A DNA stretch of 10,927 bases from positions 1-10,927 of the forward strand of contig CAAGDE010000086.1 in the NCBI GenBank assembly GCA_900768535.1, given 5' to 3'. The DNA comes from Clostridia bacterium (GTDB taxonomy: Bacteria; Bacillota; Clostridia; Oscillospirales; CAG-272). Both the position numbers and the translations under genes were made by a program. Below the pieces are notes generated by a model. The model made no database searches and had not been told where the DNA came from. It saw nothing but the letters and a program-made list of their open reading frames with translations. Each line of letters opens with the position of its first letter. Position 1 is the first letter of the stretch. This document shows positions 1-5,497 of this stretch, in pieces.

Positions 1-88
1 ATGCCCTTCTCAGTGAAAGTTCTTGGGGTTCTTAGACCCTTCTTCCAAGAAGGGTCTAAGCAGGGTTTGGGACAGCGTCCCAAGGTCT
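1..88 (-). repeat. Family A paired-hairpin repeat, copy 1 (downstream of rny)
   Basis: On the minus strand, 12 nt after the rny stop, two consecutive hairpins appear. The first has a 7-bp stem (67-73 with 77-83, loop of 3). The second is a perfect 14-bp inverted repeat (31-44 with 47-60). They are followed by the motif CCAAGAACTT and then TGAGAAGGGC, which runs off the left edge. The same layout recurs at 8613 and 10756. From its position it could act as the 3' end or terminator of the rny transcript, although no uninterrupted U-tract follows the stems, so a classical intrinsic terminator is not certain. Confidence 0.85.
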
Positions 89-100
89 CCCCTCCCCGCA

Positions 101-1654
101 TCACTTTGCAAAGTCCACAGCGCGGGTTTCGCGGATGAGGTTGATTTTGATCTGACCGGGGTACTTGCACTCGTCCTCGATCTTTTTAGCCATCTCGCGG
201 GCGATGAGCTTCATATTCTCATCGGTGATGACATCGGGCTTGACCATCACGCGGATTTCTCTGCCCGCCTGGATTGCGAACGCCTTGTCGACGCCCTCAA
301 AGCCGGTGGCGATCTCTTCCAGCTTTTCCAGGCGCTTGATGTAGTTCTCCATATCCTCGCGGCGTGCGCCGGGACGGGCTGCGGAGACGGCATCCGCCGC
401 CTGGATCAGCACGGCAATCGGGGTCTGCGGCTCCACATCGCCGTGGTGCGCCTCGATGGCGTGGATGACCTCCGGGCTTTCCTTATACTTCTTCGCCGCA
501 CTGACGCCGAGCTCCACGTGGGAGCCTTCCATATCCTGCGGGAACGCCTTACCGATATCGTGCAGAAGTCCGGCGCGGCGGGCGACGGCTCCGTTCAGAC
601 CCAGCTCCTCCGCCATCATGCCGGCGATCCACGAGACCTCAACGGAATGCTTCAGCACGTTCTGCCCGTAGCTGGTACGGTAGCGCAGACGTCCCAGCAG
701 CTTGACCAGCTCCGGATGCAGACCGTGAACGCCGGTTTCGAAGGTGGCGCGCTCGCCCGCCTGCTTGATGAGTGCATCCACTTCCTTGCGGGATTTTTCC
801 ACCATTTCCTCGATCTTTGCCGGGTGAATCCGCCCGTCGGAGATCAGTTTTTCCAGCGTAAGCCTTGCGACCTCGCGGCGGACCGGGTCAAAGCCGGAGA
901 CGGTAATGGCTTCGGGGGTATCGTCAATGATCAGCTCCACGCCGGTCAGCGTTTCCAGCTTCTGGATGTTCCGTCCCTCGCGGCCGATGATGCGCCCCTT
1001 CATTTCGTCGTTGGGCAGATTGACCACCGAGATGGTGGATTCGGCAACGTGGTCGGCGGCACAGCGCTGAATGGCGAGCGAGAGGATGTTGCGCGCCTTT
1101 GCCTCGGACTCCTCCTTGAACTGAGTCTCCAGCTCATCCAGCTTCTGCGCCATTTCGTGGCGGGTTTCGGACTCCATGCGGGCAAGCAGCTCGTCCTTGG
1201 CTTCCTCCGCCGTATAGCCGGAGATTTCCTCCAGCTTTTTCAGATGCTGATTCATCACGTCCTGAATCTGTTCCCGCAGTTCGTCGTTTTCCTTCAGCTT
1301 GACCTCCAGTTGGTCGTTCTTTTTTTCGAGCTGTTCGGTCTTGCGGTCCAGGTTTTCCTCTTTTTGGGTCAACCGGCGCTCCATTCTCGTGACCTCCGCG
1401 CGGCGATCCTTGAGCTCCCGCTCCGCGTCGTTGCGCAGCTGCAGGATCTCCTCCTTCGCGCCGAGGATCATGTCCTTCTTTTTGCTTTCCGCGTCCTTTG
1501 CGGCAGTGGAAAGGATCTGTTTTGCTTCCTGCTCGGCATCTTCAACTTTCTGTTTTCCGTTCTTCCGGCGAATGGAACGAAGGATCAGCGACACAACGGC
1601 ATAGACCGCCGCGCCGATAACGATTCCGAGCGGGAGTGCGACATAAAACGGCAT
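101..1654 (-). CDS. rny: Ribonuclease Y
   Basis: Membrane-anchored endoribonuclease that starts decay and processing of many mRNAs in Bacillota. The 517-residue product is normal length for the family. Residues about 5-26 form one N-terminal membrane helix, followed by a basic stretch (RRKNGK). Residues about 35-190 are a long charged coiled coil. Residues about 205-275 are a KH domain with the loop motif GRIIGREGRN. Residues about 330-430 are the HD phosphohydrolase domain, with H336, the LLHDIGKA motif holding H365-D366, the H403-H404 pair and D421 as the likely metal ligands. The ATG at 1654 has a strong Shine-Dalgarno site (GGGAGG on the minus strand, 1661-1666). A consensus promoter lies upstream, and the gene appears monocistronic, ending in the hairpin repeat at 1-88. 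Nothing essential is missing. Confidence 0.98.
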   Translation of the reverse strand: MPFYVALPLGIVIGAAVYAVVSLILRSIRRKNGKQKVEDAEQEAKQILSTAAKDAESKKKDMILGAKEEILQLRNDAERELKDRRAEVTRMERRLTQKEENLDRKTEQLEKKNDQLEVKLKENDELREQIQDVMNQHLKKLEEISGYTAEEAKDELLARMESETRHEMAQKLDELETQFKEESEAKARNILSLAIQRCAADHVAESTISVVNLPNDEMKGRIIGREGRNIQKLETLTGVELIIDDTPEAITVSGFDPVRREVARLTLEKLISDGRIHPAKIEEMVEKSRKEVDALIKQAGERATFETGVHGLHPELVKLLGRLRYRTSYGQNVLKHSVEVSWIAGMMAEELGLNGAVARRAGLLHDIGKAFPQDMEGSHVELGVSAAKKYKESPEVIHAIEAHHGDVEPQTPIAVLIQAADAVSAARPGARREDMENYIKRLEKLEEIATGFEGVDKAFAIQAGREIRVMVKPDVITDENMKLIAREMAKKIEDECKYPGQIKINLIRETRAVDFAK

Positions 1655-1723
1655 ATTACACCTCCCTGAATAATGATAAATTGGAGCATGAAAAGGGACT
1701 ACTCGCCCATCATACTCCTATTT

Positions 1724-1752
1724 ATTATAACGGAAAACGCGGCACCTGTCAA
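1724..1752 (-). promoter_or_regulatory. Consensus sigma-A promoter of rny
   Basis: Read on the minus strand, TTGACA (1752-1747), a 17-nt spacer and TATAAT (1729-1724) match the vegetative sigma-A consensus at all twelve positions. Transcription should start near 1717, giving a leader of about 60 nt before the rny ATG. A 5-bp inverted repeat, GGCAC/GTGCC (1741-1745 with 1753-1757), brackets the -35 box. It could be an operator half-site pair, but this is only a guess. Confidence 0.88.
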
Positions 1753-1838
1753 GTGCCTGTCTGCATTTTTCACAAAACAGCCACAATTATTTTGTCTCCC
1801 TTGGGGTGGAGAGGACAAATCTGCCGACGGGGAGAAGA

Positions 1839-1865
1839 ACAGGAGCCCCGTCAAAAGGCTCCTGT
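1839..1865 (-). terminator. Possible terminator of the membrane-protein gene
   Basis: A 9-bp perfect stem (1839-1847 with 1857-1865) lies just beyond the stop codon of the minus-strand gene that ends at 1874. On the minus strand it is followed by a T-rich but interrupted stretch (TCTTCT), so termination is plausible but weakly supported. On the plus strand it is followed by TGCATTTTT, but no plus-strand gene leads into it. Confidence 0.45.
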
Positions 1866-1873
1866 CTGCATTT

Positions 1874-2443
1874 TTATTTCTTTTCGCCATCCTGCGTCCC
1901 GGTTGCATCGGTCTGCGGGGCGGCGGGATTTTCGGTCTGCGCGCCGGTCTGCGGAGCCGGCTTTTTGCCGTGCCAAATTGCGTTGCGGACCGGGGAGATG
2001 CACCCGACCGCGCAGAGCGCAATACCGATGACAAGATTGGTCACGTATTCGATCGCAATTTCCGGATCCCGCAGGAAAACGTGCGCGCCGAGCAACGCCT
2101 CCAAAAGCGAGACCGGCGCTTCAACCTCGCCCGCCGCATACCACTCCTTGTAGGCATCGTACACGTCAAACGCAAGGCAGAAATACCACGCAATTGCAAT
2201 AACAAGCACGGACACGACAACGGATGTCACCACCCCGTAAAGACTTTCCTTTTTGGCAAACAGCTTATAGCCCTTCATGGCGCAGATTACGGCAATGGCA
2301 CCGCAGATTGCGGCAATAAAACCGACCTGCCAAAGCGCAAAGTAGACCAACCCGCCCGCCAGCGCAAAGAGAAACGCGCCCAGGGTGCCCGCAATCCGGT
2401 TTTCTTCCGTCCTGTTGTCCGCGATCTGTGGTGTTTCATTCAT
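1874..2443 (-). CDS. Four-helix integral membrane protein, unknown function
   Basis: A 189-residue protein that I do not recognise by name. After a short polar N-terminus it has four hydrophobic segments at about residues 18-38, 40-57, 68-92 and 135-152. The second and third are separated by a short basic hinge (KGYKLFAKKES). A loop of about 40 residues (93-134) containing DAYKEWYAAGEVEAP separates the third and fourth. The C-terminal 35 residues are a polar Pro/Gln/Thr-rich tail (KKPAPQTGAQ and similar) ending in KK. The ATG at 2443 is preceded by GGAGG with 8-nt spacing on the minus strand. The open frame continues upstream to 2803, but that part runs through promoter and repeat DNA and was rejected. 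It has its own promoter and a possible terminator, so it is probably transcribed alone. No enzymatic motif is visible. Confidence 0.85.
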   Translation of the reverse strand: MNETPQIADNRTEENRIAGTLGAFLFALAGGLVYFALWQVGFIAAICGAIAVICAMKGYKLFAKKESLYGVVTSVVVSVLVIAIAWYFCLAFDVYDAYKEWYAAGEVEAPVSLLEALLGAHVFLRDPEIAIEYVTNLVIGIALCAVGCISPVRNAIWHGKKPAPQTGAQTENPAAPQTDATGTQDGEKK

Positions 2444-2508
2444 CTGTGTTTCCTCCGATGTAAATTTTAGTGAGAATCCCCGTCCTCGCGTGGCGTTCTC
2501 CTGTACAT

Positions 2509-2537
2509 AGTATAACACAGATTTCCAGATAATGCAA
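2509..2537 (-). promoter_or_regulatory. Promoter of the membrane-protein gene
   Basis: On the minus strand, TTGCAT (2537-2532), a 17-nt spacer and TATACT (2514-2509) form a good sigma-A promoter. The -10 box is preceded by TGT, an extended -10 element. The expected leader is about 60 nt before the ATG at 2443. Confidence 0.8.
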
Positions 2538-2598
2538 GAGGTTTGAACAAATTTCATGAATGTTTTTCGGAGTGCGGAATGATGCGCGTTTAAGCAAC

Positions 2599-2728
2599 GG
2601 AGATCCCGCCTGCTGGCGCCCCGCCAGGGGGGCGGGGTTCGCTGTGCGGCGCTGTTTGGTTGCATCGCTCGCCATTTCACCCGGTGTGCCGCTTCGCTCA
2701 GGATGACACGGGGGTGACAGGGGCGCGG
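2599..2728 (+). repeat. Family B repeat, left arm of a large inverted pair
   Basis: About 130 bp that recurs in inverted orientation at 2864-2991. Conserved blocks, in order, are GGAGATCCCGCCTGCTGGCG, GGCGGGGTTCGCTGTGCGGC, TGTTTGG, GTGCCGCTTCGCTCAGGATG with ACACG, and GACAGGGGCGCGG. The stretch between TGTTTGG and GTGCCGC is poorly conserved. The arm also contains small internal palindromes, such as CGCC-TGCT-GGCG. No coding potential is apparent. This arm, the core and the right arm fill most of the gene-free interval 2538-3184. Confidence 0.88.
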
Positions 2729-2738
2729 GATGGAAAAC

Positions 2739-2827
2739 AAAGTGCCGTATTTGTTAGAACAGTAAAGCACCTTATCAGTTAGAAAAGTAAAGCGCCGTAT
2801 CATTCAAGCCATTCAGGTCATTCAGTT
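2739..2827 (+). repeat. Core tandem repeats between the family B arms
   Basis: Three adjacent 25-bp units begin AAAGTGCC, AAAGCACC and AAAGCGCC at 2739, 2764 and 2789. Units 1 and 2 agree at 19 of 25 positions and share GTTAGAA. Overlapping the third unit are three 9-bp units starting CATTCA at 2801, 2810 and 2819. The core is A/T-richer than the GC-rich arms. There are no spacers between the units, so this is not a CRISPR array. Confidence 0.75.
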
Positions 2828-2863
2828 TGACTGTACTATATTTTGCACCAAACATATATGGTA

Positions 2864-2991
2864 CCGCGCCCCTGTCCCCCACGTGTCATCCTGAGCGAAG
2901 CGGCACCGCCCTCTAAAAATCATGTGCGATAGCCAAACATTGCCGCACAGCGAACCCCGCCCCAAGCGGGGCGCCAGCAGGCGGGATCTCC
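2864..2991 (-). repeat. Family B repeat, right arm of the inverted pair
   Basis: Reverse-complement copy of 2599-2728, sharing the same ordered blocks with substitutions and small indels between them. Near its outer end the hairpin loop differs (CCCCGCTTGGGGCGGGG here, CCCCGCCAGGGGGGCGGGG in the left arm) while both stems can still pair. The arms face each other around a core of about 135 bp. Confidence 0.88.
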
Positions 2992-3035
2992 ATTGTTGAA
3001 AGGTATTACATAACGCTACGCACCGCCGAAAGAAG

Positions 3036-3082
3036 CCTTCCCCTTCGAGGGGGAAGGTGGCGCGCCAGCGCCGGATGAGGGC
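3036..3082 (+). repeat. REP-like double-hairpin element
   Basis: An 8-bp stem, CCTTCCCC/GGGGAAGG (3036-3043 with 3050-3057, loop TTCGAG), is followed at once by GGCGC-GCCA-GCGCC and then GGATGAGGGCG. Two compact GC-rich hairpins in an intergenic region resemble a repetitive extragenic palindrome. Only one copy occurs in the window, so its repetitive nature is inferred. The rest of 2992-3184 shows only an A/T-rich tract just upstream of the rimP promoter. Confidence 0.5.
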
Positions 3083-3184
3083 GAAACGGGCGAGCGCGAC
3101 CGCCGAAAATCCGTAAAAATCCCCTGCCGGAGGAAAAAAGGGCAAAAAAATCGGGAAAAACTTCATCTTTTTTTATAAAAGGGG

Positions 3185-3213
3185 TTGCAAAACGGGAAAA
3201 AGTGTGCTATACT
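3185..3213 (+). promoter_or_regulatory. Promoter of the rimP-nusA-infB operon
   Basis: TTGCAA (3185-3190), a 17-nt spacer and TATACT (3208-3213) form a good sigma-A promoter, with TGC before the -10 box as an extended -10. The preceding 25 nt are A/T-rich (TCTTTTTTTATAAAA) and may act as an UP element. The leader to the rimP ATG at 3292 would be about 70 nt. No other plus-strand promoter was noticed before infB, so this one probably drives all five genes. Confidence 0.82.
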
Positions 3214-3291
3214 ATCTAAGGTAGAGTATAGGAGTGTTTCGGAGTGGGTTTCAGAGAGCCCGCTCTTAATTTTTGGAATGGAGAGAGCCGG

Positions 3292-3780
3292 ATGAAAAAG
3301 AGCATAAAGGTCGTGGTGGCGGTCCGGGCACTGGCAGAACCGATTGCGCGGAGCCTCGGATACGAACTGTGGGACGTGAAATATGTCAAGGAAGGCGCGG
3401 ATTACTATCTGCGGATTGAAATCGACAGCCCGAACGGCATCACACTGGACGACTGCGAGAAAATGCACCGTGCCATTGACCCGGTGCTGGACGAGGCAGA
3501 TCCGATTGAGGGTCCCTATCACCTGGAGGTTTCCTCCTGCGGCGTTGAACGGGAGTTGACGACCAATGCCCACCTCGAAGCCTGCGTTGGCTGGCGCGTG
3601 GAGGTCCGGCTCTATACCGCATGGAACGGCGCCAAGGTTTGGACGGGTGTGCTAAAGGGGATGGACCACAACTGCTCACCGATCGTCGCCTGCGATCCGG
3701 ACGGCACCGAACGCGCATTCCCGAATGAATATATTGCTTCCGTCCGCACCGTCTACGATTTCGGCGCGGACGGCGAATGA
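3292..3780 (+). CDS. rimP: Ribosome maturation factor RimP
   Basis: Assembly factor for the 30S ribosomal subunit. The 162-residue protein is typical length. Residues 1-88 form the N-terminal alpha/beta domain, with the hallmark LGYELWDVKYVKEG (22-35), the Y-LRIEID strand, the NGITLDDCEKM helix start and LEVSSCGVERE (78-88). The last of these corresponds to the usual LEVSSPG motif, with Cys in place of the common Pro. Residues about 92-156 form the C-terminal SH3-like barrel. The ATG at 3292 is preferred: GGAGAG at 3280 gives 8-nt spacing and the length fits the family. An in-frame GTG at 3244, also with an upstream AGGAG, would add 16 unconserved residues. It is first in the operon, 18 nt before nusA. 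Confidence 0.95.
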   Translation: MKKSIKVVVAVRALAEPIARSLGYELWDVKYVKEGADYYLRIEIDSPNGITLDDCEKMHRAIDPVLDEADPIEGPYHLEVSSCGVERELTTNAHLEACVGWRVEVRLYTAWNGAKVWTGVLKGMDHNCSPIVACDPDGTERAFPNEYIASVRTVYDFGADGE

Positions 3781-3798
3781 CCGGAAAGGATAAAGAAC

Positions 3799-4845
3799 AT
3801 GAACGCAGAGCTTTTTACCGCGCTGGAGCTGCTGGAAAAGGAAAAGGGCATTCCCGCAGACTACATGATCGAAAAAATCGAAGCGGCGCTGATCTCCGCC
3901 TATAAAAAGGAGTACGGAAACAACACCAACGTCCGCGTGCTGATCGATCCCGTCAAAAAGGACGTGCGCGTCTACCAGCAGAAGGAGGTCGTGGAGGAGG
4001 TCGAAAATCCCGAAACGCAGATCTCGCTGGAGGACGCCCGGCGCATTGCAAAAAAATACACCGTGGGCAGCGTGGTGGAAACCGAGGTCAAGCCGAAGAA
4101 CTTCCGCCGCCTCTCCGCCGCCGCCGCAAAGTCGGTCATCATTCAGGGCATCCGCGAGGGAGAGCGCCGCATTCAGCAGGAGGCTTACGAGAATAAGCAC
4201 GAGGAGATCATCACCGCCACCGTCAGCAAAATGGACAGCGAAACCGGAAATATCCTGCTGGAAACCGACACGGGTCGCGCCGTGTTGCTCCGCAGCGAGC
4301 AGATCCCCGGCGAAATCTTCCACGTGGGCGACAAGATCAAGGTCTACGTGCTGGAGGTCAACAAGGAGAGCAAGGGTCCCATCGTCACCCTGTCGCGGTC
4401 GCATTCGGGTCTGGTGCGCAGAATGTTCGAGCTGGAAATTCCCGAAATCGCGGACGGCATCGTCATGGTCAAGGGCGTGGCGCGCGAAGCCGGCTCCCGC
4501 ACCAAGATTGCGGTTCTGTCGCGTGACCCCGATGTCGATGCGGTCGGCGCCTGCATCGGTAACCACGGCTCCCGGATCTCGGCTATCGTGGATGAATTGC
4601 GCGGTGAAAAGGTGGATATCGTCCGCTACAGCGAGCAGATGGAGGAATATGTCGCCTCCGCTCTGGCGCCCGCAACGGTCAAATCCGTCACCATGACCGG
4701 AGAGCGCTCCTGCCGCGTTCAGGTGGCGCCCGACCAGCTGTCGCTTGCCATCGGCAGAGAGGGACAGAACGCCCGCCTCGCCGCCCGACTGACCGGGTGC
4801 AAGATCGACATCAAGGCGGATGACGACAGCGCCGAGGAAGCCTGA
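3799..4845 (+). CDS. nusA: Transcription termination/antitermination factor NusA
   Basis: RNA polymerase-binding elongation factor that modulates pausing and intrinsic termination. The 348-residue product has the short Bacillota form without the C-terminal acidic repeats of E. coli NusA. Residues 1-130 are the polymerase-binding N-terminal domain. Residues about 136-200 are the S1 domain (EIITATVSKM to IVTLSRS). Residues about 205-275 hold KH1, with VGACIGNHGSRI and its GNHG loop at 254-257. Residues about 285-340 hold KH2, with LAIGREGQNARLAARLTG and its GREG loop at 319-322. The C-terminus is a short acidic tail, DDDSAEEA. The ATG is preceded by AAAGGA with 8-nt spacing. ylxR starts 12 nt after its stop, as usual for this cluster. 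Confidence 0.98.
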   Translation: MNAELFTALELLEKEKGIPADYMIEKIEAALISAYKKEYGNNTNVRVLIDPVKKDVRVYQQKEVVEEVENPETQISLEDARRIAKKYTVGSVVETEVKPKNFRRLSAAAAKSVIIQGIREGERRIQQEAYENKHEEIITATVSKMDSETGNILLETDTGRAVLLRSEQIPGEIFHVGDKIKVYVLEVNKESKGPIVTLSRSHSGLVRRMFELEIPEIADGIVMVKGVAREAGSRTKIAVLSRDPDVDAVGACIGNHGSRISAIVDELRGEKVDIVRYSEQMEEYVASALAPATVKSVTMTGERSCRVQVAPDQLSLAIGREGQNARLAARLTGCKIDIKADDDSAEEA

Positions 4846-4857
4846 CGGCACTCCGCT

Positions 4858-5139
4858 ATGGATAAAAAGGTAAAAAAAATCCCCATGCGCCAATGCATGG
4901 GCTGCAATGAGCATAAGCCAAAGGGCGAATTGATCCGCGTGGTCAGAAGCCCGGAGGGGGACATCTCGCTGGACTTCACCGGCAGAAAGAACGGTCGGGG
5001 CGCGTACCTCTGCCGCTCGGTTGCCTGCTTGCGGAAGGCGGCAAAAAGCCGGCGCATCGACCGGGTGCTGGAATGCACCGTCCCCGAATCGGTGTGGGCG
5101 GAGATGGAACGGGAGATCGAAGCCGATGGCGACCGCTGA
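4858..5139 (+). CDS. rnpM: YlxR/RnpM family RNA-binding protein (DUF448)
   Basis: A small basic protein of 93 residues. In Bacillus subtilis the homologue YlxR was renamed RnpM because it modulates RNase P. Family signatures are RQCMGCNEHKPKGELIRVVR (11-30) and the NGRGAYLC strand-turn (45-52), followed by a basic segment, RKAAKSRR (59-66). The four cysteines C13, C16, C52 and C57 are visible. No good Shine-Dalgarno site sits directly before the ATG: the nearest GAGGAAG lies inside nusA, about 18 nt upstream. Translation is therefore probably coupled to nusA across the 12-nt gap. The 3' end overlaps ylxQ by 14 nt. Confidence 0.95.
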   Translation: MDKKVKKIPMRQCMGCNEHKPKGELIRVVRSPEGDISLDFTGRKNGRGAYLCRSVACLRKAAKSRRIDRVLECTVPESVWAEMEREIEADGDR

Positions 5140-5455
5140 GAGGACGCTCGGCGCGCTCGGTCTCTGCGCCAGGGCGCGGGGGCTGATCTGCGGAACCCCG
5201 ATGGTCTGCGAGGCGCTGGCAGGGCGGAAAAAGCCCCGGCTCGTCCTCGCCGCCGCCGACAATTCCTCAGCCACCGACAAGCGGCTTGCCGACCGCTGCG
5301 CCTACTACGGCGTCCGGCTGGAAAAGCTCACCGTCACGGGTGCGGCGCTTGCACACGCGGTCGGAAAGCACGCACATCTTGCGGCAGTGGCGGTCACGGA
5401 TGAAAATCTGTGCCGGCTGGTGCTGGGTACAATGGAAGAGAATCACAATGTTTGA
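5126..5455 (+). CDS. ylxQ: L7Ae/L30e-family RNA-binding protein YlxQ
   Basis: A small K-turn-binding-type protein of 109 residues, encoded as usual between ylxR and infB. The sequence follows the L7Ae fold: LGLCARARGLICGTPMVCEA (11-30), the strand RLVLAAADNSSATDKRL (38-54), the YYGV turn (60-63), and AVGKHAHLAAVAVTDEN (78-94). The ATG at 5126 lies 14 nt inside ylxR and is preceded by GGGAG at 5111-5115. Starting further upstream in this frame would add residues read from the ylxR gene and was rejected. The cellular role of YlxQ is not firmly established, although the context suggests a ribosome- or RNase P-related task. It ends 42 nt before infB. Confidence 0.93.
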   Translation: MATAERTLGALGLCARARGLICGTPMVCEALAGRKKPRLVLAAADNSSATDKRLADRCAYYGVRLEKLTVTGAALAHAVGKHAHLAAVAVTDENLCRLVLGTMEENHNV

Positions 5456-5497
5456 TCGCGCATCCGTCTGCGGCGGGTGCGGGAATCAGGAGGAAAT

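Noticed and set aside
23..1669. 548-aa open frame on the plus strand
   Set aside because: It is antisense to rny, which has clear RNase Y domains. It has no ribosome-binding site, and its composition is typical of a reversed GC-rich gene.
1673..2470. 265-aa plus-strand open frame
   Set aside because: It runs antisense through the rny promoter, the possible terminator and the membrane-protein gene, and has no domain or start signal.
2444..2803. N-terminal extension of the membrane-protein gene up to 2803
   Set aside because: The extra part reads through its promoter and the family B repeat. The ATG at 2443 has an ideal Shine-Dalgarno site.
2739..2827. CRISPR-like array
   Set aside because: The units are directly adjacent without spacers, are imperfect, and no cas gene is present.
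3244..3291. GTG start of rimP at 3244
   Set aside because: An AGGAG lies upstream, so it is possible, but the added residues do not match the family, and the ATG at 3292 gives the normal length.
3676..5280. 534-aa open frame on the minus strand
   Set aside because: It is antisense to nusA and ylxR, with no recognisable domain and no start signal.
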